DNA of 64,000 bases, taken from the NCBI GenBank assembly GCA_944325605.1, contig CALVAX010000011.1:1-64000 (forward strand). Reading direction: 5' to 3'. The first letter of the stretch is position 1; each line of letters opens with the position of its first letter. The notes under the pieces are model-generated. The model ran no database searches. It was not told the DNA's origin and saw nothing but the letters and a program-made list of their open reading frames with translations. Below, piece by piece: positions 43,111 through 51,962 of the stretch. Source of the DNA: Candidatus Gastranaerophilales bacterium (GTDB taxonomy: Bacteria; Cyanobacteriota; Vampirovibrionia; Gastranaerophilales; Gastranaerophilaceae). Made by a program: the position numbers and the translations under genes.

Positions 43111-44235
43111 TTACACACCGACTGCAGATTTTGATTTTTCAATACAATCAATAAGAGTTTTTGCAACGGTCTGCTGTTCTTCTTTTGTCAATTCAGGGAA
43201 CATCGGAAGCGAGATAACCATTTCGGTATCTTTTTCCGTGTACGGGAGTGAACCTTTGCCGACTCCTAAGTATTCGTGAACTTTCTGTAAGTGCAGAGGT
43301 ATCGGATAATAAAGCATAGCACCGATTCCGTTTTCCTGAAGCATTTTGTGAACAGTATCGCGGTTAGGAATTTTAACCGTGTATTGATGATATACACAGT
43401 AAGTATCTTTCAATTCAACCGGAGTTTGAATATCTTTGCAGTCTTTGAAAAGTTCATTGTAATAGTATGCATGTTCGCGTCTGAGCTTGTTCCAGTTGTT
43501 TACATGCGGAAGTTTTACTCTTAAGATAGCAGCCTGAATTTCATCCAATCTGCTGTTAACGCCGATTTCATCATGATGATAACGGATAGCTCCGCCGTGG
43601 TTTCTGAGAGCAACAACTCTGTCGCGGAGTTTTTCGTCGCTTGTCATAATTAAGCCGCCGTCACCCATACCGCCTAAGTTTTTAGTCGGGTAGAAGCTTA
43701 AGCAGCCGAAATCACCGAATGTACCGACCATTTTGCCTTTGTAAAGAGCACCGATTGCCTGACAGCAGTCTTCGATAACGTGGAGGTTGTGGCGTTTTGC
43801 AACATCCATAATCACATCCATATCGCACGGCTGGCCGTAAAGGTGAACCGGAATAATAGCCTTAGTTTTCGGTGTAATAGCAGCTTCTATTTTAGATGCA
43901 TCAATATTGAAAGTATCAGGATCAATATCTACAAATACCGGTTTTGCCCCTACAATTCCGATAGCTTCTGTTGTAGCAACGAATGTGAAAGCAACAGTAA
44001 TAACTTCGTCGCCGGCTCCGATATCAAGTGCTCTTAGCGCAAGATGAAGAGCATCTGTGCCCGAGTTTAATCCAACAGTATATTTGCAGCCGATAAAATC
44101 AGCCATTTCCTGTTCAAAAGCTTTGCAGTTAGCGCCTAAGATGTAAGAACCTGAGCGAAGAACTTCGCAAACAGCTTTTTCAACTTCACTGCCGATTGCG
44201 GCATACTGGCGTTTTGAATCTAAAATAGGTATCAT
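43111..44235 (-). CDS. DegT/DnrJ/EryC1-family PLP-dependent sugar aminotransferase
   Basis: Transfers an amino group to a nucleotide-linked keto-sugar in surface polysaccharide synthesis. The PLP lysine is in SFYPTKNLGGMGDGG (about residue 185), GLNSGTDALHLALRAL binds phosphate, and VIEDCCQAIGA contains the cofactor-ring Asp. The C-terminal YPIPLHLQ motif is also typical. AAGGAG precedes the ATG. No other nucleotide-sugar gene is adjacent. Confidence 0.94.
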   Translation of the reverse strand: MIPILDSKRQYAAIGSEVEKAVCEVLRSGSYILGANCKAFEQEMADFIGCKYTVGLNSGTDALHLALRALDIGAGDEVITVAFTFVATTEAIGIVGAKPVFVDIDPDTFNIDASKIEAAITPKTKAIIPVHLYGQPCDMDVIMDVAKRHNLHVIEDCCQAIGALYKGKMVGTFGDFGCLSFYPTKNLGGMGDGGLIMTSDEKLRDRVVALRNHGGAIRYHHDEIGVNSRLDEIQAAILRVKLPHVNNWNKLRREHAYYYNELFKDCKDIQTPVELKDTYCVYHQYTVKIPNRDTVHKMLQENGIGAMLYYPIPLHLQKVHEYLGVGKGSLPYTEKDTEMVISLPMFPELTKEEQQTVAKTLIDCIEKSKSAVGV

Positions 44236-44299
44236 GTTTGTATCTCCTTCTTAATTACCCTTACCTATAGTTTACCACAAGAGAAAAGAGCCTTTACAT

Positions 44300-45034
44300 A
44301 AACTTAATAAAGTGAAGGGTGAGGGGTGAAGGGTGAAGAGAGTTGAACGGGTGAATGGTTGAAAAGTTGAAAGGTTTGTTTCAGGAAAAGATACTAGGGC
44401 ACTAGGAGGTTTCGGATAAAAGACGATAGGACGATAGGACGTTAAGGCGAAAAGTTCTTTACGTAAAATAATCCCCTCTCCCTTGAGGGGAGAGGGAAGA
44501 AATTGTTAGTGAGCATTAGCGAACTTACAATTTCGAGTGTGGGTGATTTGTAAGTCAGGTTCTAACAAAGTGAGGAGTGAAGGGTGAAGAGAGTTGAAAG
44601 GGTGAAAAGTTGAAGGGTTGAAAGGTTAGTTTTGGCATAAAGGCGATAAGGAGCGCCCCATTTTGTCTAAGTCATGTCATTCTGAGGGAGTGAAACGACC
44701 GAAGAATCTTCTTGCGTTTCCAGAAGATCCTTCGGCTTTTCGCACTCGCAGTAAACGGGTATGGCTAACGCCTTTCACCTTCTGCTCGTGCGCCTCAGGA
44801 TGACAGAGAAAGACAAAATGGGGCGGAATTGAAGCGTGAGGGAAGTTGAATAGTGGAATGGTTGAAAAGTTGAATGGTTTGTTACAGAAAAAGATACTAA
44901 GGCGCCGGTGCCCTGTGAAGTTGTAATATGAAATGTCATGTCGTTTGTCTGTTAAGTAATATCAGTTTCAGCAATTCCAATATTATATGTTTTTAATTCA
45001 AATGTAATATTTGTTAATAATTCGCCTAAAAAAA
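44300..45034. repeat. Repeat-rich intergenic region: GTTGAA minisatellite, GC-rich repeat and a CATTCTGAG element with 15-bp inverted ends
   Basis: 44310-44375, 44570-44635 and 44825-44885 hold runs of GTGAAGGGTGAAGAGAG and GTTGAAAAG words. 44470-44555 is a CCCCTCTCCC/GGGGAGAGGG hairpin with tail. 44654-44825 is an element with perfect 15-bp inverted ends (CGCCCCATTTTGTCT at left) around a hairpin with ATTCT/AGAAT (44679-44709) and a longer inverted ATCCT/AGGAT one (44723-44804). No gene is seen in the roughly 850 bases. Confidence 0.75.
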
Positions 45035-45069
45035 GCAATTTTTACCAATGTATATTTTATATATATATA
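45035..45069 (+). promoter_or_regulatory. GCAAWW-type promoter element upstream of the 270-aa gene
   Basis: GCAATT (45035-45040) is followed after 15 bases by TTTATATA, or after 17 bases by TATATATATATA, so the A/T alternation makes the spacing ambiguous. It lies about 26 bases before the TTG start at 45084. The region reads much like the one at 39513. Confidence 0.5.
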
Positions 45070-45083
45070 AGGAGTATTTAAAA

Positions 45084-45896
45084 TTGTTTAGAATTGACGG
45101 CGTAAACTTAAATATTGAAGGCTTAGCAACTTCAAAGCCACGCAATAACGGTATCACAGGCGGTGGTATAAATTCCGTATGGGATGCAAAACCGCAGGCT
45201 GCCGGTAAAGCTAACGAATCAGAACAAATTAATCCTCAAACTGCTCAAAAAGAAGAAAAGTTGGATAAGGCAATTGCCGCTTATAATGAAATTTCCGCAA
45301 GTAAAAGTTTCTTTCAAAAGTGCAAAGAGCTTAAAGATTCAGATTTGCCGGTGATGTCGACTCTCGGGTTTCTTTTTGAAAATACCCAAAAAACACTTTC
45401 GGAGAATGCATCGGCTATTCTTAGCGAAATGTCGCTTGCACGGGCTAATTTAGAGGCTTCTAACGTGGAATCTCTGATAAATCAATTAAATCAAATCTCA
45501 GCAAAGATAAAAAATCTGAATTCAAAAACTTCCAAAACTGTTGAAATAAATAAGAATCTTAATGATTTTGTCAGCCGCGGCGGTGATATAAATCTGATTG
45601 ATATGGACAAATTAAGTGCTGATATTATGAAATCATTAGAAAATGGTGACGAAAGTTCTCTCGGGCAGAATCTGGAAAATGTGGGTAATATCAAGGACAA
45701 GGACGGCGACGATATCGACAAAAAACTTGATGAATTTATAAAACTGCTTCAGCGGGGAGATACGGAAGAACTTAAAAAATCTAAACTTGATTATGTAAAA
45801 AAAGATAATCAAACTATAAACTCTGACAATACCGAATCAGAAAATTCTGCAAATCCTTTCGTTCAGAAAAAAAATAAAAATCCGTTTGAATTTTAA
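45084..45896 (+). CDS. Lineage-specific coiled-coil protein (270 aa)
   Basis: An AAGGAG lies 9 bases before a TTG at 45084; the ATG at 45048 is inside the promoter box and is rejected as start. The N-terminal 50 residues are Asn/Gly-rich, followed by helices and coiled coil (residues 65-230) and an Asn/Ser-rich tail ending in NPFEF. There is no signal or membrane segment. No family is recognised. It has its own promoter and lies alone between repeat-rich gaps. Confidence 0.72.
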   Translation: MFRIDGVNLNIEGLATSKPRNNGITGGGINSVWDAKPQAAGKANESEQINPQTAQKEEKLDKAIAAYNEISASKSFFQKCKELKDSDLPVMSTLGFLFENTQKTLSENASAILSEMSLARANLEASNVESLINQLNQISAKIKNLNSKTSKTVEINKNLNDFVSRGGDINLIDMDKLSADIMKSLENGDESSLGQNLENVGNIKDKDGDDIDKKLDEFIKLLQRGDTEELKKSKLDYVKKDNQTINSDNTESENSANPFVQKKNKNPFEF

Positions 45897-45938
45897 ACAA
45901 GGTTATGCCTGCTTTTATTCTATTATATTTGTTAGCTT

Positions 45939-46009
45939 AGTAGGTTTTGGTAATCTCCGGTTACCGAAACATTATTGTTGCGGTAAATTAAAATTTACCA
46001 CAACCTACT
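45939..46009. repeat. 71-bp three-way-junction repeat, copy 2
   Basis: Outer arms AGTAGGTT/AACCTACT pair perfectly here. Inner hairpins are GGTAA/TTACC and GGTAAATT/AATTTACC. Compared with the copy at 23516-23586, the outer arm here has A where copy 1 has G (a pair versus a G-T wobble). Confidence 0.75.
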
Positions 46010-46031
46010 GTTCTGCAAAAAAATAAAAAAC

Positions 46032-46060
46032 TTGCACGAGAAAACAAAATTTGATATAAT
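46032..46060 (+). promoter_or_regulatory. Predicted sigma-70-type promoter for the prepilin gene
   Basis: TTGCAC (46032-46037), 17 bases and TATAAT (46055-46060). GGGGAGGA follows before the ATG at 46092. Confidence 0.7.
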
Positions 46061-46091
46061 AACATCATAGAAGAAAAAAGGGGAGGACTTA

Positions 46092-46820
46092 ATGCTAAAA
46101 CGCAGTCATAGAGCCAATTTTACGGGGGGGGGGCAGCCGTATAGTCTTCCTCTGAAAGAATTTTTAGGATTTACAATGTCTGAAGTGCTTATAACACTAG
46201 GCATAATCGGAATAATTGCTGCAATGACTTTACCTGCTCTTATTGGTAATTATAAGATGCTAATTTACGAAGTCGCATTTAAAAAACAGTATGGCCTTCT
46301 TCAAAATACAATGAATATCTTAACTGTCGAAAACGGTACAAACAGATGCTATACGTATTTCCCCGGTGGTATGTCATATAAAATTTCAGCAGATGATTGT
46401 AGTTTTTTTGAAAATGAACTTGTTAAAAAGTTGAATCTTAACAAATTGAATAATGATGATTTTAAAAATGAATATGCAAAGCTAAACGAAGTTTTGGCCT
46501 CCGGAGGGGAGAGTATAAATCGCAATTATAACTATGACAGCGCAGTTAGCGGGGCACACTCTTATATTTCAAAAGACGGAACAATTTTTATGTTTTATAT
46601 ACAAAATATAATACTTGACGTTAACGGAACCAAGGGGCCAAACAAATGGGGATATGACGTGTTTTTTATGGGGTGGTCAAATCATAACAAGTATGAAGAT
46701 AACTCAAGCAATCTTTTGTTGACGGATGAATTCTGTTCAATAATCGAAAAAGGCGGAAAATACCCCAGAACTATCCTGCGTAATATGAAAATTAATTCTG
46801 ATACAAATCGTGTATGGTAG
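46092..46820 (+). CDS. Prepilin-type protein with G10 tract in its leader
   Basis: GGGGAGG precedes the ATG. The mature N-terminus has the type IV pilin pattern: LG then FTMSEVLITLGIIGIIAAMTLPAL, with cleavage expected after the Gly of FLG and Glu at position +5. The C-terminal domain (residues 60-242) has several Cys and a GTNRCYTYFPGG segment, as in other pilin-like proteins of this lineage. The leader is unusually long (about 26 residues) and includes ten consecutive G bases (46124-46133) coding Gly-Gly-Gly; a change of one base would shift the frame before the pilin helix. The intact prepilin start contrasts with the broken copy at 6413-7075. Confidence 0.88.
   Translation: MLKRSHRANFTGGGQPYSLPLKEFLGFTMSEVLITLGIIGIIAAMTLPALIGNYKMLIYEVAFKKQYGLLQNTMNILTVENGTNRCYTYFPGGMSYKISADDCSFFENELVKKLNLNKLNNDDFKNEYAKLNEVLASGGESINRNYNYDSAVSGAHSYISKDGTIFMFYIQNIILDVNGTKGPNKWGYDVFFMGWSNHNKYEDNSSNLLLTDEFCSIIEKGGKYPRTILRNMKINSDTNRVW
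46124..46133 (+). repeat. Homopolymer of ten G in coding sequence
   Basis: The run lies 11 codons after the prepilin ATG. As given it is in frame. Tracts of this length are typical slipped-strand sites. Confidence 0.9.
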
Positions 46821-46823
46821 AAA

Positions 46824-48143
46824 TTAGTTATTATCAGATGTTTTACAAAATGCAGAAATCACAGCCGCCATTGTCCAGAAGATAAACTGCAATTGCGGTC
46901 TGAAAAATACCGTATCCACAAGCCCGTGAACCATCAGCGCACAAATTGAAATTACGGCAGCAGACAAAAAGATTACCTGTTTTGTATCAGTTGATTTAAG
47001 GATTATTCTTACTCCGTCAACAATGTTTGTGATTATAAATCCAAGGAAGGCTATCAGTGCAAAAATTCCGCTTTCAACCGCAATTTCAAGGAAAATATTG
47101 TAGGCTGAAAGTGCGTCAAAGCCTGTTCTCATATAAATTCCGTAAATTTCCCTGAAGTTTTTGTTGCCGCAGCCTATTCCTAACAGCCAATTTTCTTTAA
47201 ACATATTAAAAGATGACTGGTAAACATTAAATCTGAATGAATTTGAAGAATCCTGCCTCATTGCAAAGATTGAAAGAATTCTTGCTCTAATTGATGCCGA
47301 CAATAGAATTGCCGAAGTCATTAAAGCAACGCACCCGCCGACAATTGAAATATAAATTGCTTTATAATTTTGCCAGAGATATTTTGCTGAAACAAGGAAG
47401 GTTCCGCCTAAAATTACCATCATTCCGATATAAGACCCGCGGCAGCCGGTCAAAAACAGTGCTATACTGGATAAAATAGCACAAATTCCTCCTATGATTG
47501 CAAAGTTATATTTTTTATCAGCAAACAAAGCCGCAACAACCGCGTATAGAGCCGGAATTCCAGCAACAAAATAGCCGCCGAGCAAATTTGGATTATAAGG
47601 TTTTAGTGTCCCGTAAACTCTTGTCATAACTTCTTCGGGGTTGAGTTTTGAAACATCCTGCCATGTTGAAATTTCCTCAACGTGTGCGAAATTTTGTAAA
47701 AATCCCATTATCCCTTCAAAACTTATGCATAATCCGATAGTCAGAAATATCGGAAAAATTTTGTCTTTGTTATTTTTCAAAAAGTGTGCTATTGAAAGAT
47801 AAAAACCAAGATATATGAAAGTTTTAATAAAACCTTTCAGACTCAGTGCAAAAAGACTTGACCCAGCAAGGCTCACTACAACAAGCATAAAATATGCAAG
47901 AAGCCATATTTCAGCTTTTGTAGCCTCAAGTTTTTCGCCTTTGACGAAAAGCAGCTTGATAACAGTCAATATAGTCGTAAAAACGGCGATGAGCCCGATA
48001 TAATCCGACGGGAATATCGTTGATGCCGCAAAAACAGCCAGAATAGACAGGTAAATAAATTTATCTATATTTTGGATTATAAGGCTGTTGTTATAAAGAA
48101 ATTGTGTATGATTTTGAGTAAAATTGAATAATCTATTGAACAT
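46824..48143 (-). CDS. O-antigen ligase/IctB-like polytopic membrane protein
   Basis: About 11-12 transmembrane helices with a large loop between residues 150 and 200 and the Wzy_C-type motif TGCRGSYIGM, then NWLLGIGCGNKNF. This fits the WaaL/RfaL O-antigen ligase superfamily, to which cyanobacterial IctB belongs. The likely role is joining or polymerising surface glycans. The ATG at 48143 overlaps the DUF4330 gene by 11 bases (a GTG at 48155 is an alternative). It is the last gene of a three-gene unit with a heptose-kinase-like gene. Confidence 0.85.
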   Translation of the reverse strand: MFNRLFNFTQNHTQFLYNNSLIIQNIDKFIYLSILAVFAASTIFPSDYIGLIAVFTTILTVIKLLFVKGEKLEATKAEIWLLAYFMLVVVSLAGSSLFALSLKGFIKTFIYLGFYLSIAHFLKNNKDKIFPIFLTIGLCISFEGIMGFLQNFAHVEEISTWQDVSKLNPEEVMTRVYGTLKPYNPNLLGGYFVAGIPALYAVVAALFADKKYNFAIIGGICAILSSIALFLTGCRGSYIGMMVILGGTFLVSAKYLWQNYKAIYISIVGGCVALMTSAILLSASIRARILSIFAMRQDSSNSFRFNVYQSSFNMFKENWLLGIGCGNKNFREIYGIYMRTGFDALSAYNIFLEIAVESGIFALIAFLGFIITNIVDGVRIILKSTDTKQVIFLSAAVISICALMVHGLVDTVFFRPQLQFIFWTMAAVISAFCKTSDNN

Positions 48144-48708
48144 TTTCCACTGCACTTAACTGTTGATCATTAGCTACTTCTTCTGCCCCGTTAATAAGTT
48201 TTATGTTAGAAACGGTTCCGTTAAGTCTGTAATCTACACCTTCCAGAGTTATCGGCAGTCCGATTTTAATTTTGTTTCCGCCGACAACAGCACCGTCTTT
48301 GGTAATTTTTGCGGTATCTTTGAGTGTAACAACAGCATCATATACATTCGGCTGGGAAGTATCTTCAACAACAATAACTGTTTTTGTATTTTTGGTATTC
48401 AAAACAGGAAGAACAATTTTTCTTTTTTCAGCTTTAACATCCGTAATCATAAGGTCTGAATACGGAACATTTCTGATGCTTATAAATGTTTTTTCATTAG
48501 CCTTGAGAGGTAATTCACTTCCGGTAAAGGTTATGCCTCTGATAAATACGTCGAATGAAATTTCGGAAACAGCATCAACGGATTGGCTTGCTGTTTTATG
48601 GAATCCTTTGTATGTCAGAAATCCGACAAATGCTGCAAGAATTATTCCGACTATAATAATATAGTCAACGATTCTGAGTTTTTTTAGTGAATTAAAAAAG
48701 TTTTCCAT
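48133..48708 (-). CDS. DUF4330 family membrane-anchored protein
   Basis: A single N-terminal transmembrane helix (about residues 15-33) followed by a beta-rich extracytoplasmic domain of about 150 residues. The N-terminal pattern LKKLRIVDYIIIVGIILAAF fits the DUF4330 family known from cyanobacteria and Firmicutes, of unknown function. The TAG stop overlaps the start of the ligase-like gene. The domain is mostly soluble and could hold a partner in glycan export. Confidence 0.8.
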   Translation of the reverse strand: MENFFNSLKKLRIVDYIIIVGIILAAFVGFLTYKGFHKTASQSVDAVSEISFDVFIRGITFTGSELPLKANEKTFISIRNVPYSDLMITDVKAEKRKIVLPVLNTKNTKTVIVVEDTSQPNVYDAVVTLKDTAKITKDGAVVGGNKIKIGLPITLEGVDYRLNGTVSNIKLINGAEEVANDQQLSAVENVQ

Positions 48709-48717
48709 AACATTCTC

Positions 48718-49725
48718 CTATAAAATATTTTCAACAGCGCACAAAAGTTCGCTGATAGTAGTTGTCGCGCATCCGAACTGCTTAACGACGAGGCTGGCGG
48801 CAACATTTCCAATTAAAGCAGCGTATACGCTGTCTGCGCCGGCCGCAAGCGCAAGGGTGTAAACCGCAGTCACGGTATCTCCTGCACCTGTTACGTCAAA
48901 AACTTCTGATTTATTAAATACAGGGATTTTTGTATATTTTTTGTTAGGTTCGGTTACGAACATTCCGTCTGCCCCGCAGGTTATTAGTATTGATTTGGCT
49001 TTTGTATCTCTTAAAAGCCTGTCGCCGGCTTTTTTCAAATCTTCTTCATTGTTTAATTCAAACCCGACGGATTTTTGGGTGTCCGGAAGGTTCGGGGTCA
49101 TTGAGGTTATGTTTTTGTAGATTTCAAGGTTTCGTTGAGCGTCAACGACAACGATTTTTTTATGTTTGTTCGCAATTTCAATTGTTTTTTCAATAACTTT
49201 TTTGGTAAGAGTTCCGATGTGGTAGTTTGAAAGGATTACCGCATCAACTTCCGGAATTGCTTTTTTTAGGTTTTCGATAACTTTATCTTCGGTTTCTTTA
49301 GAAAGTTCGTCTTTAGTCTGGCGGTCAATTCTGACAATCTGCTGGGTTATGGAAGTCGAAATGCTGCCGGAAATTCTTGTTTTGGTTGTAGTTTTGCGGT
49401 TTGAATCTTTAACCAGATATTTATAACTTACATTTGCCTTTCGGAAGGCTTCTTCCAATTGTCCTGACTGGTAATCGTCCCCGCAGACCCCGATAACTTC
49501 GACTTTGCCGTTGTTTAGGGTTGCTGCGTTATGGGCAGCGTTAGAGGCGGCGCCGAGAATAAGATTTGTTTTTGTGTGCTGCAAAATCAGAACAGGAGCT
49601 TCTCTTGAAATCCTTTCGGTATCTCCGTAAATCATCTCATCAATTGCAAGATCCCCTACAACAAGGATTTTCGGCTCATTCAATCTTTTTATATAAGCTA
49701 TTAATTTCTTTTTATCTACATCCAT
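48718..49725 (-). CDS. PfkB-family sugar kinase, HldE/RfaE domain I-like (heptose-7-phosphate kinase)
   Basis: A ribokinase-fold kinase: KILVVGDLAIDEMIYG at the start, EAPVLILQ, LGAASNAAHNAATL, and the catalytic FDVTGAGDTVTAVY near the C-terminus. These match the D-glycero-D-manno-heptose-7-phosphate kinase (HldE N-terminal/RfaE1) group, which supplies ADP-heptose for LPS core. The adenylyltransferase half is absent, so this is the single-domain form. The ATG at 49725 has AAAGG upstream; a longer frame reaches 49830 but its N-terminal extension is unlike the family. Confidence 0.88.
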   Translation of the reverse strand: MDVDKKKLIAYIKRLNEPKILVVGDLAIDEMIYGDTERISREAPVLILQHTKTNLILGAASNAAHNAATLNNGKVEVIGVCGDDYQSGQLEEAFRKANVSYKYLVKDSNRKTTTKTRISGSISTSITQQIVRIDRQTKDELSKETEDKVIENLKKAIPEVDAVILSNYHIGTLTKKVIEKTIEIANKHKKIVVVDAQRNLEIYKNITSMTPNLPDTQKSVGFELNNEEDLKKAGDRLLRDTKAKSILITCGADGMFVTEPNKKYTKIPVFNKSEVFDVTGAGDTVTAVYTLALAAGADSVYAALIGNVAASLVVKQFGCATTTISELLCAVENIL

Positions 49726-49812
49726 AACCTTTTTCCGAATTTTCCTTAATCTTATCACAAACAAAATTAAGTGCAAAAATTGAATTTTGTTAAGCAAATA
49801 TAAACAGAAAAC

Positions 49813-49847
49813 GCAATTTTCGTTATCCAAAAAACTTTAAATAAATA
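49813..49847 (+). promoter_or_regulatory. GCAAWW-N17-TTTAWAWA element upstream of the zincin-like gene
   Basis: GCAATT (49813-49818), exactly 17 bases, then TTTAAATAAATA (49836-49847), 33 bases before the ATG. The downstream AATACAGG matches that at the 562-aa gene. Confidence 0.6.
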
Positions 49848-49868
49848 CAGGGGATAAAAGGGATTTAT

Positions 49869-51962
49869 ATGGGAAAAATCGGTTTAACAATAGATTTGGC
49901 AAAGGCTGCCTGTACATATATAAAAACAGGCGGCAAAGTTTCGGCAAACAGCAGAAAGGCATCCGGACTTCAAAGAATTTTTAAATTTGCAGATAATCCT
50001 GCTGTTAAAGATTTAAAAACAGATTTGGAGAAGATGCCGGAAAATCTCCGTTCTCTTGCACAATCCTGCACCGGAGTGTATAAAATTGCTCCTGAAGAAA
50101 AGGTCATTGAAGCTTTGAAAGAACTTAAACTTCCGGATGGAACGCTAAAATTTTCGGAAGAGGCATTGAGAACGGAAATTAAAAAAGTTAATAAAGAATG
50201 CCTTTTGCAAGCAGACGATTTAAAAAATCTATATTCTGACAATAAAGTTAGTTCGATAGTCAAGTTTGCGGAACGTAATGATGTTGATCTATCTGATATT
50301 GCAGAGTTTTCGCTGCTGCCGGAAGAAGCTTTTTCTTTTGTAAGATACCTTTCGCCGGAAAATTTTAAAATTTTTAAAGAATTCATGCCCTATACGGAAT
50401 GCCGGAGCGCACAAATACCGGATATCCTCAAACCAAGCCGCAGGATATTTACTTTCTATCAATTGCAAGAAATATCAAAGTACATGCCTCAGGAAAAAAT
50501 TGAAACCTTAAGAAAATTAAGAGATATAAAAAGCCCCGTGTCACCATTCGGGGTAAAGGAAGAATATGTATTTTCCGGAGAGGAATTAATGCGTCTTGTG
50601 AAATATATAAAAGGAAGCAAAGCAGACAAAATTGCAGAATTTGCTAAAACAAGCGGGTTAAAAGGAGACAGCATTCTTGAGCTTGTACAAGTTGAAGATG
50701 TCGATTTAAAGGCTTTATCCGAAGTTATAAACAGTATCAGGAAATCTAAAGGTGGAGATGTTGTATTCAAAACAGAAAAGTCGTTGTTTGACCCGGGCAG
50801 ATTCAGGCTGTCTGAATGGAGCAAGGCAAATGATAAAGAGGTTATTGTAAAAACCTATGACCGCGAAATGAATTTAATCTCAACAGAATCAATTACTCCG
50901 GTTAAAGGTATACCGGATCAGGTAAGAGTTACCGGAGAAAATTTTGAAGCTGTTCTGGAGAAGCATAAAATTCAAATTCCGGATGTCGATGGAACTGTCG
51001 TTATTAACTTCGACAGGCTAATTTCCGAAACCCGTAAGATAAGGGATAAAGACGGCTTTCTTTTAAGAACCGAATATTTGACTCCGTCAGAAGTTGAAGG
51101 GCTTCACAACTGGAAAGCGGTTATGCCTGACGGAACCGTAAAACCGATTATTGATGTTAAAAAGAACAGAAAAGGTATCCTGACCGTCAAAAAGGATATG
51201 GAGGCGCTTGACGGAACCGTTACAAAATCAAAATACAGAAAACTTCCGGACGGAAGCTGGGCAATGAGGCTGAATATTTCAAAAGACGGTGAAATTTTAT
51301 CAAAACTGCACGTTAAACATAGAAGACTTTCTGCAAACGAATCCGAATCAACTGTCAACGGGCAAAAATTCAAAGTTTTGTATTCGCCTGATGAAATAAA
51401 AGTTTTAAATTCAAATGGCGAAAACGATTTCATAATTGATTTGAAATCTCTTATTGATGCAAATAATACCCCGCAAGACGCATTGAAATTAAAAAATATG
51501 CTTAAAGAATTATCTGCAGACGAACTACGGGTGATGAGCCAAACAGTTGAAAGATTAAAGTTTACTCAAAGGAATCTTGAAGCCGGGGCAGATAATTTTA
51601 CAAAAAGTATTGTTACAGATGATAATATTTTTACATTAAGGCACGAACTCGGGCATCTTGATGATTTGTTTGATTATAATAACATCCATCGTGGAATTTA
51701 TTCTTCTGCAGATAAGTTTGAAGATATTTATACGAAGGAATTGAAGCTGTTTATGGAAAACTTCCCTCAGACTCAACGGAAATATGTGGACTATTTCATA
51801 GATAATTCAACTCTGGCCGATAGTGAAATGAGCAGAGAGGAAACGGCAGCAGAACTTCTGGCATCAAACAAAAGTCCGGATATCAGCCGGTTGTTAGGTA
51901 CAAGAACAGAATATCTTGAAAGGTATTTCCCGCGGACAAGAAGTTATCTGATAAACGCCTGA
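49869..51962 (+). CDS. Large protein with C-terminal HELGH zincin-like motif (697 aa)
   Basis: No signal peptide, but the N-terminal 40 residues are basic and polar. The first 300 residues are helical with Leu-rich repeats of about 30-40 residues (for example LPEEAFSFVRYLSPENF). The middle (residues 310-540) is beta-rich with short repeated DGTV/RKLPDGSW turns. The C-terminal part has HELGHLDD at residues 592-599, a HExxH metal site, and an EETAAELLAS helix about 60 residues later that could give the third ligand, as in gluzincins. I infer a metallopeptidase, possibly exported by a non-Sec route. It is monocistronic with the GCAATT-17-TTTAAATA element. Confidence 0.78.
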   Translation: MGKIGLTIDLAKAACTYIKTGGKVSANSRKASGLQRIFKFADNPAVKDLKTDLEKMPENLRSLAQSCTGVYKIAPEEKVIEALKELKLPDGTLKFSEEALRTEIKKVNKECLLQADDLKNLYSDNKVSSIVKFAERNDVDLSDIAEFSLLPEEAFSFVRYLSPENFKIFKEFMPYTECRSAQIPDILKPSRRIFTFYQLQEISKYMPQEKIETLRKLRDIKSPVSPFGVKEEYVFSGEELMRLVKYIKGSKADKIAEFAKTSGLKGDSILELVQVEDVDLKALSEVINSIRKSKGGDVVFKTEKSLFDPGRFRLSEWSKANDKEVIVKTYDREMNLISTESITPVKGIPDQVRVTGENFEAVLEKHKIQIPDVDGTVVINFDRLISETRKIRDKDGFLLRTEYLTPSEVEGLHNWKAVMPDGTVKPIIDVKKNRKGILTVKKDMEALDGTVTKSKYRKLPDGSWAMRLNISKDGEILSKLHVKHRRLSANESESTVNGQKFKVLYSPDEIKVLNSNGENDFIIDLKSLIDANNTPQDALKLKNMLKELSADELRVMSQTVERLKFTQRNLEAGADNFTKSIVTDDNIFTLRHELGHLDDLFDYNNIHRGIYSSADKFEDIYTKELKLFMENFPQTQRKYVDYFIDNSTLADSEMSREETAAELLASNKSPDISRLLGTRTEYLERYFPRTRSYLINA

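Noticed and set aside
45048-45083. ATG at 45048 as the start of the 270-residue protein
   Set aside because: It lies inside the TATATT promoter-like box, while an AAGGAG is correctly placed before the TTG at 45084.
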